24,589 nucleotides of DNA from JBBRXJ01 sp038248505 (GCA_038248505.1 JBBRXJ010000054.1:1-24589), one strand, 5' to 3'; positions 1 through 11,209 are shown, numbered from the stretch's first letter. Notes: a model not told the origin generated them from the letters alone. Made by a program: numbers and translations.

Positions 1-3000
1 ACTGATGGAGTACCACTAATAGTTACAACATTGGCTGCCCATGCACCAGTAACCCCCGTTGGCAAACCGCTAAAGGTAGCACCTGTGGCACCTGTAGTTG
101 AATAGGTAATATTGGTAATGGCTGAATTAATACATTTTATTTGTGCATCAGTACCAACAGCTGAAGTCAAGGTAACAATACAGCATGATTGTAATGTAAG
201 CGTTGCAATATTACTCACAATGCTATTTGTGATGCCACAAGCATCGGTTACAGAACAAGTATAATTTGCAGCATCACCAGCTACAAGACCTGCTTTGGTG
301 TAAGATGAAAAAGTGGCTGCTGCAATATTGACACCATTTTTGCGCCATTGATAGATGTAACCTCCATTACCGCCTGCGGCAACTAAACTAAATGTTGCAC
401 TGCCACCTAAGCATAAATCTTGCGATAGTGGTTGAGTCGTTAAAGTAGGACTAGCATGTAGGCTAAAGGTTGTTGGCGCTGAGGTAGATGATGTACATGC
501 ATTAGTAACAACGCATCGATACACACCTTCATCGGTAGTGGTAGCACCCGTCATTACATAGGTTGCTGCATTTGCGCCTGTAATGTTTATTCCGTCTTTA
601 GTCCACTGATACGTATAAGGAGCTGTACCACCTGCCGTGGCAGTAAGTGTTTGATTTAAGCCTGGACATATTTTAGGATTCGCTGGCGCAATAGTTACCG
701 TTGCTGGGCCTCTTACGGTAAGTGTTGTAAGCGATTGTGCGCCGAGAGTTACCGTACCACCAGCCGTCTTTTGTACTACTCGTATTTTGTAGCCCGCTCC
801 TGCTGTGAATGGAGCATTTGGTATCCATCCACTTATAGTTCCCGCAAGACCTGCGCATATACTTGAGCCTGTAACCTTTAAGGTATCTCTTAATGTAGTT
901 GGTGCCGCAAAACTTCCTGCATTATTTGAGAGTTGTGCATAATATTTAATGGTATCATCGGTAAATACATTAAAGTCACTAAATAATGCACGACCATCAT
1001 TAGCACTATTAGGTGTTGAAACAAACATACCTATTTGTATTGAATCGGCTGCGGTTAATGTACCTCCAGGGGTACGTGTTGTACCAATCTGTGTCCAATT
1101 AATAAAATCTGTACTATAATAAGACGCAAAGGTATTTGCAATTCTTTTTACACGCACCCAATATGGATATTTAAGTGGAGTCGTATTGTTTAACTGTATA
1201 TCTGGAACATCTGTTAATAATCCATTATTATTCATATCTAAACCATTCACATAACCATCAACAGCATCAGCTGAAATTAATCTACCTAAACCTTCACCAT
1301 ATACCACACCTAAGGCATTATTAGTTGTTGTTGGGCCAGGTGAAGTATTATAACCACTAATATTTTTTGCCCATATTAAACCTGCATATATACCTCTTGA
1401 AGAATTTGCATCCGGCTCATAATCACCAATAACTTTAACTGTAGCTGTAAAATTACCTTTTACTTTTGTTCTATATTTTAATGCAGTGTAATGGTCATCA
1501 TAACTCCAAGCACTACCACGACTGTACATTTTATATACACCTACGTCATAAGAACCTGTTAAAATAGTTCGGTCCATATCTTTAAATTTCCAAGGAAGTA
1601 AATCCCCATTATCAAAGTTGGTATTATTTGCTGCATTACTTGTATTTACAAAATCATCGAAAACAACATATTTAGATTGTCGATTATCTCCTGCTGCATG
1701 ATACAAATAAACACGTGAGTTTGCAGCAGTTGTTCCTCTTGGAGTACAAGCTCCTCCTACAGGAACCCATGTTGAATTATCATCACTATAAAAAGCTGTA
1801 TAATTTAATCCACTACGTACAAGCCTTAACCACAAAGGATAAGTAGATGCTCTAACAACCGAACCTACAACTGAATCGACATTCGGACCTGTATTTTTTA
1901 ATTTTCTAAAATCTACTGCACTATTTGTTTGTCGCACATAACTTACCTGACAAACACCTTTTGCCGACCATCCAGATATATCGTAAGGACTCTGTGAAAC
2001 CATAATTCCAAAACGAGAGCCTTCAAGACCTCCATCAGCTGATTGATTACTTGCTTCATCAACAATCTTTACCCTAATATCAAAATTACCTGTAACATCA
2101 TCTCGATAAGCAAATACACCTGAAGTATATTGATCTCTCATCATTGCTCTAGAACTAAATAATGCTAAACCACCATACTCAGCATATTCACTTCCGGCAA
2201 AATTATCATTATCAACAAAAGCCCATTTAGGATCAATTACTCCATCTCTAAATTTATCGAAATAAGTAGTTGCACATGCTCCAGCATTAGGGCATAATGC
2301 AAAAGGAACACTAATAGGATCGCTTGGGCAATAAGTAGTTGTTGTAATTGCATTGGTTGTTAAAGCATCGGGTACAAAAGTAATGGGTACCGTAACTCTT
2401 GGTGTAGTCTCACAAATGCCACAAGCTAATTTAGGCCCATTACTAAAATATGCACCACCATTATTTGGTGTTATGTTTCCTGTATAACTTCCTACTAAAT
2501 CATTTCCACTATTTTCGAATTGGAAGTATGAAAATAAATTTGGATTTTCAATTGGGAAAATACATTTAAACATATTGGCTTGTATCTTCGCTAGTGTTAG
2601 AGCTTCATTCCAAATACGAACCTCATCTCCATATCCATAATAATCGTTCACAGAAGTACTTCTATTTCCAAAAGTACATTGGTCGGCTGCAATTTCCATT
2701 GTAATAAAACCGGCTGCTGTTGAAGTATCCAAAGCACCATCAATAAAAATACTCATTGCTCCATTATCAAATACACAAGCTATATGATGCCATTTATTAT
2801 CTGTAACAACAGTTTTAGAACGTATGGCTTTATAGGTAGCCACTCCGCTTTGTTTAACTTCAAAATAAAGTTTTGATGCATATCCTGCACGGTTTACCCA
2901 AATACCTTGACCACTTCCATTACCTCCTATTTTCATCAAAGACATATCTACCTTTACACTACCGGTATTCATCCACATTTCGAATGAATACACTTTAGGT

Positions 3001-6000
3001 GTAAAACTAATAGCCGGATAATCTTGTGCTTTTCCTGGATTTTGCATATATGTAGAACTCACATAATTTCCATATTCAACTCCATCTACATAATAATTTT
3101 TAGATGCTGTTACATTTATTGCTTCTAAATAGTTGTTTTCGCTTAATAGATTACCAGCAGCGGCAGCATCATACCAACGGTATTTACCGCTACCACCTGT
3201 TGCTGTTAATAACAAATCACCAGCACCGCATAAGGTATATGAATTTGAAAGCACAGGGCCTAGCGGACTAGGAGATACTGAGACACTCACTGGCACACGA
3301 GCACTTGCACATTGTGAACAAGCCAAAGATGTGCCTGGATGTATTGCTTTATTATATTGATATGCAGCTTCTGTTGTTGTATAGTTATAGGTTGGTGCAG
3401 CAAGAGCTGCTGATAATACAGCACCTGAATTCATTGACCCATGATTTATTACACTTTGTCCGGCTGGCTCATCATAATTAAAATAAAGAGCTAAATTATT
3501 TTCGTAGGTAGCATCTAAGCACATATCTTTTTGTGCAAGAACCTCAGCAGCTGATTTAGCGCGTGTCCAAAAACGTACTTCATCAATAAAACCACAATAA
3601 TTGTTATTGCCATTAGTTCCATTGGCCCCAATATACCAACGACCAGAACCTGTCCATGTGGTAGAAATAGGAACGTTCACGCCAGCTCCTTGCAAAACGC
3701 CATCAACATAAAAATAAGCCATCTTGGTTGTTGCATTATACACCCCAGCTAAATGATGCCATGCATCGTTATCAAGTTTAGCATTACTGGTAATATAAAC
3801 ATCGGCATCTGAAGTCGGTTTAAATTTAAACATAGCCTTCCCTTGATCAGCTACAGCAACAAGCGTACCAAGTACCACAAGTGAAGGACGTCTTCCGTCA
3901 TTCGCATCACAACCAATAATATTTTCATGAGTAACATTATTAAGCATTGATGTTTTTGTCTTAAACCATGCCTCAACAGTAAATGAAATGCCTGCATCAA
4001 TATTCAGCAATGCATTCATAGAAAGAGTGGCACCAGTATTACCAGTGTACAATGCTTTTGAACTTTGGCTATTACCATACTGCCATGAGGATACATAGAA
4101 CGTAGTATCGGCTGTTATGCCAGCAAGTATAACATTTTTAGCACTATCTACTTTGATACCTCCCGTGGCATCATCATACCAATTGTACTTTCCTGAACCA
4201 CCTGTTGCCTCAAGAATGGCAGAGGCCTGACCGCATACATTTAAATTTGCGGTAGTGTTTGATGCTGAAGGTGCTGGTATTACGAGACCTGACAATACTA
4301 CAGTATCCGTTGCGTTACAATTTAAAATATCAAATACCTGACAAACAATGGTACCTGGTACTCCTGTTGTTATGGTACTTGTTGTTTCGCCAGTACTCCA
4401 TGCATACGCTGTAAATAAGCCAGGATTAAGGGTTATAGGCTGACAGATTGCACGGTCGGGGCCTAAGTTAATTTTCATTTTTGTGGTATCGCTACTTATA
4501 TTTATGGCCATAGTACGTGCCGGACTAATACCGCAAGAGTCTCTTACAGTTACCGACAATGTACCCGAGGTCGATTTCAGATACGTAATATCTAAAATAT
4601 TATTATTAGGTATAAGTAATGCATTCGGTCCTGAATATGTCCATGTATATTGATACCCGCCTGGCCATGGCAATACCGTATAACGATACTTACCCGGACA
4701 AACGCCCTTGGTTTGTACAATATTTCCGAGACGCGGAGTGGTGCGTGCATTATCAACACGTATTACAAATGTAATGGTATCACTATTACCGCAATCGCCC
4801 ACAGCGTATGCTCTAATAGTGTATGATGTTAAGTTTGTTGCGTTATTAAATGACAATTTAATGGTACTTAATGTATCCACACCACGTCGAATAATACCAG
4901 CTGGAGTAATCCAACGGTAACTCTTAGCATCAATAACTGGTGTTAAAGTATATAAAGCCGACATGGTAGTACACACCGTATCATCGCCCGACATTGGGGT
5001 TGGTGGAGTTGGTGCCCACTCTGTCATATTTACCATTATTGAACTAAAGCCGTTCACCTTATCAGATGTATCGCAATTGTTAGCAGACCAAACACGAATC
5101 TCATTGCTCGTTGCTGTATTAAACTGCACCGTAATAGTATTGAGTGCCGTTTTTATAGTTGTTAAGTTACCTGATGCAGGTGTAATGAATTTTGTACCGA
5201 GCGGTATATCCCAAATAAAATTATAACCTGGCATTGCAGGTACCGTATAGGTAGCTTGCTTATTTTTATATCGGCAAATTTGTACCGGCCCGGTAATAGT
5301 ACCTGGTTTTGGAGGTGCCCCACCAATGGTAAACGCAGCCAATGGTGTTGACATTAAACCAGGATAGGTTGCAATCACGCGTAACTTATATAAGGTTCCC
5401 GCACCTATTATAGCAGGTATTCGAGCATCAATGGTTTTGGTAAACGGACCAGCGCCTGATAAAAGCGTATCACCAATGTATGTTGATGACGTAAATGAAC
5501 CAAATGCATTTGATAATTCAACTATAAATTTATTACCTGCTTGGTATGTACCCGTGGCTGTAAATGTCACATAAATTACTTGGTTGGCACAATAAGGAGC
5601 ACCAGGCGTTATTGATGTTGTAGTAATTGTATTTGCAGTAGGACAACTATAATTAGCAAAGCAAAGTGCATTCGCCATAAGTCTACGACCATTGGCATTC
5701 CAAAACATTGGACCATACATATCGGCAAATACTGCAGCACGTCGGCCATTTGCAATAACACTATCGCCACCATCGCCAAATAATTTTGCGTTTACCTCAT
5801 ACCCAAATGCGGCTTTTCGTGTAGCATTGCCTGGAATATTAGCAACAAAAATAGCAGTAGGATTTGGAATACCAAAATTGGTATGCGCACGACCCAATTT
5901 AATAATTTTAAGTGCGGCAATTGAAGGATCATCGCCCCCAATTCGTCCCCAATGAATATTCATTTGACCATCTGAAACGTAAACCACATAGGTTACATCG

Positions 6001-9000
6001 TAAGCGGTATTTGTTCCAACTAAAGTTCTAACATTTAAACCACTCACTTTCGTTTGACCTTCAATAATAACATCCATGAAATCACCACCCCATGTTGAGG
6101 GCGTTTCTAACTTCACAATTACTTCATACCAACCTGTATTAAGTGGGAAATTATACCAACCATCCTGATGATTACGTACCGTTTGATACAAAGGATCATC
6201 CACTGTATTAGCTATAGCGTTTGGATTTGTAAAGACATTTCCGCCTACATAATATTGATCGGTTTGATAGGTAATACCTTCTGTACCGCTAAAATAAGGT
6301 GCTATCGTATTACCACAGTCAATGGCATATTTTAAAGTATCGGCTCCAGTTCCAGTATATACTGCTTGAGTAGATATGGTTAATAATTTACCTAAATCAT
6401 GCGTATTATTTGTTACTTGTAGACTCAAATCGTTTGTACGTCCAAAGTCCATACCTTCGGTAGAACGAGTCATTCCCATGTATGGAAGTGCATTGCCATT
6501 CATTACAATCACCGAGTTATTAATATCTCTGAACTTGTACTCCACTTTTCGTTCATCAGCCGAACCCGAAATAATTACGGTATTTACACAAAGATTGTCT
6601 GATGTAAGAATACTATCATCATCTCGTACCCATGGGGTGTATCCCTTTGCAATAACAAATTTACGCAAAGTATCATCGGCTACTGTTAGTGGTGTGCGTT
6701 GCCCAACCACCAATAATATACCCACCTCATTAAAGGCACGTATGGTAATTGCTTTGATAAGTGTATTGGTATAGCCACAAGCATACTTACCACGTACAGT
6801 AACATTACCCGCCGTATTGCCTAACACTACCATTATTTCTTCGGTACCGGCACCTTTCATAATGGTACTTCCGGCAGGTAATGTCCATTCGTATGTTTGA
6901 ATTCCTACATCATAATTAGTTTTAAAATAAGTGGTAGTACCCGCACACACCTCACTAGGCCCATTAAGCGTTGTTAAGGTTTTAGTAGTAGCTACATTTA
7001 TATAATCGTATTTTTCAAGATATTGTCGGTTCGTACAACTATCGGTCATAGCCATATACACTTTCTTAAAACCAGGTGTTGAGTAACGAACCGTAAAAGG
7101 TCCCTTACCGCTTGTGCCAGGTAATAAGGATGCATTTGCTCCAAAATCCCAATAATAGCAACATGAATCACCCGTTGATGCATTGCTGATATTCAAATCC
7201 TGATTCACACAAACGTCTGTTTTATCTGCTAAAAAATCTACACGCATACGCATGCAATCCTCAGGTATAACAGGCTGACTCACATATTCGCGTGGTTGTA
7301 ATGTGTCTTGTTGAGAGTGATTCCAAACATCTTGATACCATACAGCCAACCATGAATCGTTGGTACCATTAGCAGTCAAACGAGTACCATTCATTGCCCA
7401 ACTGGGTTTAAATACCGATTTATTTAAGGCAGGATCGAAATGCGTAGCGCCTGTAAAAAGCGCACCATTAGAATTAGTGCCGTATGCCGCAATAATATTA
7501 TCGCGGATAGCAATAGAATTTACTACGCCTTGTGCCAAATTATCTTTATTGAATGCACCCCAAAACGTACGAGCTGAATAATCTGGATTTGAAATAAAAA
7601 TACTCATATCGCCCCCAGCATAATTGCCCAGTAACTGCCCATTTACGTGCATCATATCGCGTCCCATTATTTGGTAACTCGATGCACCCGTTACATACAC
7701 ATAGCCTTTTTGGTCACTATGGACATACCCATCACTAACTCGGAAGGAGTTTGATTTACCATCATCTAAACGAGGAATAATATCTTGTCCTCTCTCAACT
7801 ATACCCGTTTTAGGATCAATAGTACATACATAAGTTAAATGCGCTGGCCCAGTATTAACAGGCAGATTAAATATATCATAACTAATTAATTTTGATGGTG
7901 CTTTACAACCTCTACCTGCCTGAAACTCTCTTGCAGGAGTAGTCGCCCCATTCCAACGAAATACACTATTACCACCCGCTTGCTCACCTAAAAAGTAAAG
8001 TTTACCGTCTTTCCCAACATTTAATTTACGAGGCATAGCATCGGCTTGATCCGCATATAATTCATATTCAGGGAATGCCCATGTATACCAAATCTGTGTA
8101 AGAGGCGTACCCGCATTAACAATACGATATGCACGTAATAGAGGCTGTTGAATTGGCTGCCCTGCATACCCTCCCACATCTTTACATAATGGAGATACTA
8201 CATCCGGATCTGCAGCAAAATTCACTTGCACTTGTGCCAATGCAAAAACGGTGTCGTTTCTAATGGTAATATCTTTAAAACCCTTTGGTGCTCCCATTAC
8301 TTCCTGTTGACAGAGAGCAGAACCATCGACTCCGCTCAAAACTATGAACCCAACTTTGTTTTCAGGTGCTGTTCCATATCCCCCAAATACAGTTCCATTG
8401 CGACTTCCCGTATTACCGCCGGCACGAGTACCACGCGCTACAACTACATTGCCATTGTCTCCTATATCTACTAAGCAAATATCAGTTCCTAGTTTATCGG
8501 TCTCCAATCCCATAGCAGTTAACTGCGCCATGGTTTTTGTCCAAATAATATTTTTACCTGTTGAGTCCAAAACAGAAACACCCCAGTCGCCTGACACTAC
8601 CATACGTAATGCTCCAAAGTTTTGAATCTCATAGTCCACTATATTATTACCCATAGTAAACACATGAACAATGGTATCGCCAAAACGATTTAAACAAAGA
8701 ATTTTTCCTGCAGAAGTAAATGCGGACCATGTTGTTTTAGTATGGTTAGCCGAACCAGCTATAGCATTAAATCCGGCTGTTCTAAATTTACCCGTAATAT
8801 TATAATCATAATTACCTGCAACAAAAACTCGGTAGTTCATACCAACCCCAACACCTACCGCTTTATTCTCAGCACCAGCATTACCTCCTATATAAGTACC
8901 CGACTCTAAATGCAAATTAATAGTAGTAGCCTCTTTTTGCGGATTAGGCTGCAACCAAAAAATACCTAATGTTGCGCCAGCATTACCTTCCCAATCACAT

Positions 9001-10502
9001 AGGTTATCATACTTCATCCCCTTATATACAATATATAAGGTCTTTCCATTATCAGGTGTTTGTAACGATTGAATACTTGTGTGAACACAACCACCTTGGG
9101 CACCAAAATCGGCATTGCTCCCCAATTTTATTCTATTTGCATAGTCTATCTTTTCGACCCCACTCCTATTATTAATATAGAAGGTGGTATTATTTTGAGG
9201 GTCCGAAGGATCATATACAGGAAGAATAGGCCCTGTATTATAGGAACCACCCACCACTTCATACTTCCAATTGCTACCCTGCCATTGGTATATACCTTGT
9301 TGTAGTGTAATGAAGAAGCGTTTTTTATCCCAACTGGTATATAATCCATTGTCGCCAGTACAGCCTGATGGTGTCAAATTTCTCCAATCTGGACCCTTTG
9401 AAATGTTAAACCATTTTTTCTTCACCGGATCCCAAGTCCAAATTACTCGTACCGAATTATATTCGCCACGTTTAAACCCTAAGTTCCAACAAGAGTCTTG
9501 ATCAAAGGCATCACGGTAACTAGCAAAAAGGTAAAAACGACCACCAATATGATCGGCAAATTTATATTGAGCAAAATGATCACCATCCCAACATAGTGAA
9601 GTCCCATCATAAGGAGCTATTCGGTCACCCCCGCAGGTGAATTGAGTACAAAGCCAGTCGCCTGGTAATGCACCAATGGAGTCATAACTTAAAGAACCGG
9701 TATAAACATTAAATTTAATAACCCCTTGTTCTGCTTTCTTCTGCGCTGTTTTACCGGCACAACCGCTTTCATCAAGTACAGCGAAAAACAAAGTGTCACC
9801 CATAAACGAACGAATAGGAGTACCACCAAAGCCTGCTTGTGTATTACCGGTTATTCTGTTAAATTGTTTATTGGTAAAAGGAACGGGGGTAACAGTTCTC
9901 CAACCAGTTGGTTGTGTTGGGTCAAACATGTAAATCATCCCATAGTTTGCCAAGCCAATTATATCCTTGCCATTCGTATGTAACTCCATGTATCCATATC
10001 CCGATGGATAGGGATCGGCCACTCGTGTCCACTTACCAGTAACCATACTATGTCTGTATAGACCTGTTCCACAACCAATTTCATCAAACTCCGGATGTTT
10101 AACTCCATTTGAATCCGTTGAATAATTACCAAGATGCGATGGATCGGGTATAGTATAAGAGATCAGCGCATAAAGTTCACCCTGCTTATAAACCATCTGT
10201 GGCACAACAAAGTTATCGCGATACCAAGTAGCCTGACCACCCGATTGCCCAATGGTAGGACATTTAGCATAACCATCATTGATCTTGTACCATTTGTCAG
10301 TAGTAGCAGGTTGCGCAAAGGCATTTATACCCATCGTTAGGAACATCAGCCAAATAAAAAGGCGAAGCAATCTATGCTTACCAATTACTGAACTAATTTG
10401 CTGTTGGTTGTTGTTAGTAGATTTCATACTAAAGTTGTTGGTTTGTGGTTTAATATCTTGATTAATATCGTATTGACTAAATATTGAATTATTGGAGCTC
10501 AT
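1..10502 (-). CDS. Giant secreted multidomain surface protein (PKD, malectin-like, LamG, Ig-like); partial, C-terminus beyond window
   Basis: The frame stays open from the ATG at 10502 to base 1, giving 3,500 complete codons and no stop, so the C-terminus is missing. Residues 44-63 form a signal peptide ending AFA|Q. A second ATG at 10427 (residue 26) would give a more usual N-terminus and may be the true start. Approximate domain order: beta-propeller-like region rich in G, W and Y (65-1075); PKD domain with CCYYWDFG (1085-1170); PKD-like domain (1173-1253); malectin-like domain starting YAIDCGN (1388-1537); PKD/Ig-like repeats (1729-2078); Ig plus LamG, with WHHLAGVYN (2086-2331); second Ig plus LamG, with WHHIACVF (2425-2648); two related beta-sandwich modules of the ConA/DUF1349 kind (2738-3185); Ig-like domains with YQWTKDG and YQWRKNG (3263-3428). 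By family knowledge this is an exported carbohydrate-binding adhesin or gliding-type surface protein. Type IX export is inferred only, because the sorting domain is not visible. Domain boundaries are by eye. Confidence 0.9.
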   Translation of the reverse strand, partial: MSSNNSIFSQYDINQDIKPQTNNFSMKSTNNNQQQISSVIGKHRLLRLFIWLMFLTMGINAFAQPATTDKWYKINDGYAKCPTIGQSGGQATWYRDNFVVPQMVYKQGELYALISYTIPDPSHLGNYSTDSNGVKHPEFDEIGCGTGLYRHSMVTGKWTRVADPYPSGYGYMELHTNGKDIIGLANYGMIYMFDPTQPTGWRTVTPVPFTNKQFNRITGNTQAGFGGTPIRSFMGDTLFFAVLDESGCAGKTAQKKAEQGVIKFNVYTGSLSYDSIGALPGDWLCTQFTCGGDRIAPYDGTSLCWDGDHFAQYKFADHIGGRFYLFASYRDAFDQDSCWNLGFKRGEYNSVRVIWTWDPVKKKWFNISKGPDWRNLTPSGCTGDNGLYTSWDKKRFFITLQQGIYQWQGSNWKYEVVGGSYNTGPILPVYDPSDPQNNTTFYINNRSGVEKIDYANRIKLGSNADFGAQGGCVHTSIQSLQTPDNGKTLYIVYKGMKYDNLCDWEGNAGATLGIFWLQPNPQKEATTINLHLESGTYIGGNAGAENKAVGVGVGMNYRVFVAGNYDYNITGKFRTAGFNAIAGSANHTKTTWSAFTSAGKILCLNRFGDTIVHVFTMGNNIVDYEIQNFGALRMVVSGDWGVSVLDSTGKNIIWTKTMAQLTAMGLETDKLGTDICLVDIGDNGNVVVARGTRAGGNTGSRNGTVFGGYGTAPENKVGFIVLSGVDGSALCQQEVMGAPKGFKDITIRNDTVFALAQVQVNFAADPDVVSPLCKDVGGYAGQPIQQPLLRAYRIVNAGTPLTQIWYTWAFPEYELYADQADAMPRKLNVGKDGKLYFLGEQAGGNSVFRWNGATTPAREFQAGRGCKAPSKLISYDIFNLPVNTGPAHLTYVCTIDPKTGIVERGQDIIPRLDDGKSNSFRVSDGYVHSDQKGYVYVTGASSYQIMGRDMMHVNGQLLGNYAGGDMSIFISNPDYSARTFWGAFNKDNLAQGVVNSIAIRDNIIAAYGTNSNGALFTGATHFDPALNKSVFKPSWAMNGTRLTANGTNDSWLAVWYQDVWNHSQQDTLQPREYVSQPVIPEDCMRMRVDFLADKTDVCVNQDLNISNASTGDSCCYYWDFGANASLLPGTSGKGPFTVRYSTPGFKKVYMAMTDSCTNRQYLEKYDYINVATTKTLTTLNGPSEVCAGTTTYFKTNYDVGIQTYEWTLPAGSTIMKGAGTEEIMVVLGNTAGNVTVRGKYACGYTNTLIKAITIRAFNEVGILLVVGQRTPLTVADDTLRKFVIAKGYTPWVRDDDSILTSDNLCVNTVIISGSADERKVEYKFRDINNSVIVMNGNALPYMGMTRSTEGMDFGRTNDLSLQVTNNTHDLGKLLTISTQAVYTGTGADTLKYAIDCGNTIAPYFSGTEGITYQTDQYYVGGNVFTNPNAIANTVDDPLYQTVRNHQDGWYNFPLNTGWYEVIVKLETPSTWGGDFMDVIIEGQTKVSGLNVRTLVGTNTAYDVTYVVYVSDGQMNIHWGRIGGDDPSIAALKIIKLGRAHTNFGIPNPTAIFVANIPGNATRKAAFGYEVNAKLFGDGGDSVIANGRRAAVFADMYGPMFWNANGRRLMANALCFANYSCPTANTITTTSITPGAPYCANQVIYVTFTATGTYQAGNKFIVELSNAFGSFTSSTYIGDTLLSGAGPFTKTIDARIPAIIGAGTLYKLRVIATYPGLMSTPLAAFTIGGAPPKPGTITGPVQICRYKNKQATYTVPAMPGYNFIWDIPLGTKFITPASGNLTTIKTALNTITVQFNTATSNEIRVWSANNCDTSDKVNGFSSIMVNMTEWAPTPPTPMSGDDTVCTTMSALYTLTPVIDAKSYRWITPAGIIRRGVDTLSTIKLSFNNATNLTSYTIRAYAVGDCGNSDTITFVIRVDNARTTPRLGNIVQTKGVCPGKYRYTVLPWPGGYQYTWTYSGPNALLIPNNNILDITYLKSTSGTLSVTVRDSCGISPARTMAINISSDTTKMKINLGPDRAICQPITLNPGLFTAYAWSTGETTSTITTGVPGTIVCQVFDILNCNATDTVVLSGLVIPAPSASNTTANLNVCGQASAILEATGGSGKYNWYDDATGGIKVDSAKNVILAGITADTTFYVSSWQYGNSQSSKALYTGNTGATLSMNALLNIDAGISFTVEAWFKTKTSMLNNVTHENIIGCDANDGRRPSLVVLGTLVAVADQGKAMFKFKPTSDADVYITSNAKLDNDAWHHLAGVYNATTKMAYFYVDGVLQGAGVNVPISTTWTGSGRWYIGANGTNGNNNYCGFIDEVRFWTRAKSAAEVLAQKDMCLDATYENNLALYFNYDEPAGQSVINHGSMNSGAVLSAALAAPTYNYTTTEAAYQYNKAIHPGTSLACSQCASARVPVSVSVSPSPLGPVLSNSYTLCGAGDLLLTATGGSGKYRWYDAAAAGNLLSENNYLEAINVTASKNYYVDGVEYGNYVSSTYMQNPGKAQDYPAISFTPKVYSFEMWMNTGSVKVDMSLMKIGGNGSGQGIWVNRAGYASKLYFEVKQSGVATYKAIRSKTVVTDNKWHHIACVFDNGAMSIFIDGALDTSTAAGFITMEIAADQCTFGNRSTSVNDYYGYGDEVRIWNEALTLAKIQANMFKCIFPIENPNLFSYFQFENSGNDLVGSYTGNITPNNGGAYFSNGPKLACGICETTPRVTVPITFVPDALTTNAITTTTYCPSDPISVPFALCPNAGACATTYFDKFRDGVIDPKWAFVDNDNFAGSEYAEYGGLALFSSRAMMRDQYTSGVFAYRDDVTGNFDIRVKIVDEASNQSADGGLEGSRFGIMVSQSPYDISGWSAKGVCQVSYVRQTNSAVDFRKLKNTGPNVDSVVGSVVRASTYPLWLRLVRSGLNYTAFYSDDNSTWVPVGGACTPRGTTAANSRVYLYHAAGDNRQSKYVVFDDFVNTSNAANNTNFDNGDLLPWKFKDMDRTILTGSYDVGVYKMYSRGSAWSYDDHYTALKYRTKVKGNFTATVKVIGDYEPDANSSRGIYAGLIWAKNISGYNTSPGPTTTNNALGVVYGEGLGRLISADAVDGYVNGLDMNNNGLLTDVPDIQLNNTTPLKYPYWVRVKRIANTFASYYSTDFINWTQIGTTRTPGGTLTAADSIQIGMFVSTPNSANDGRALFSDFNVFTDDTIKYYAQLSNNAGSFAAPTTLRDTLKVTGSSICAGLAGTISGWIPNAPFTAGAGYKIRVVQKTAGGTVTLGAQSLTTLTVRGPATVTIAPANPKICPGLNQTLTATAGGTAPYTYQWTKDGINITGANAATYVMTGATTTDEGVYRCVVTNACTSSTSAPTTFSLHASPTLTTQPLSQDLCLGGSATFSLVAAGGNGGYIYQWRKNGVNIAAATFSSYTKAGLVAGDAANYTCSVTDACGITNSIVSNIATLTLQSCCIVTLTSAVGTDAQIKCINSAITNITYSTTGATGATFSGLPTGVTGAWAANVVTISGTPS

Positions 10503-10930
10503 ACATTTATTATTTAATTTAAAAATCTATTAATATTATATATGCTCTTATCATTGTAATAACTTCATTTCCTTTTACTTAATCTGATAATTTACTAACT
10601 ACCTGTATTTATGATTGTTATAAAATTCAAAATTATTCAAATGTTATTAATAAAAATCTCATTTTCTAATTGCTTGTCTTTATGAGGCTTGCAATTGTGT
10701 TCATTATTTTTCTTTATTTTAAATCTCATTAAGTAAATATACAATAACAATACATTTTTGTTTAGCACTATTGTCTCAAAATGTAGCACAAATGTTGCAT
10801 GATGAAAATGAATGGAGCAAAAAGCAGTTTGAAGAGGAATGAAAATTAGAAAACAAAATTCCTTATACTCTGATTATGTGTTAACTAACCAATATTGAAG
10901 CAATAATGAACCGATAATGAACAAAAATGA

Positions 10931-10957
10931 GAATAAAAAGAATAAAAAGAATAAAAA
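10931..10957. repeat. Short tandem repeat, 9 bp x 3
   Basis: GAATAAAAA is repeated three times without mismatch in noncoding DNA, consistent with slippage in an A-rich stretch. No function can be assigned. Confidence 0.8.
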
Positions 10958-11209
10958 GGCAAAGCAATGATCAGATAATGTAACATTTTGTATATGATTA
11001 TAAACAAAATGATTTTACAGCGTAATCATCTAAATATGTTACACATGCGATAGGAATTTTACTTCCTAATAGAAATATATTGCTTTTTTAAAGAAATTGA
11101 AAAATAATTGACGTTTTGAGATACTAAAATTTATGCAGAACAATTCTTCAATACCGTGTTATCGAGATCATTTCGATAAACTCATGTGGCAACGCAGTCA
11201 ACTACTTTT

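Noticed and set aside
3133..9983. Many plus-strand open frames of 60-130 codons across the left 10 kb
   Set aside because: They lie opposite the continuous minus-strand frame, which has a signal peptide and recognisable domains throughout; the plus frames have no family resemblance.
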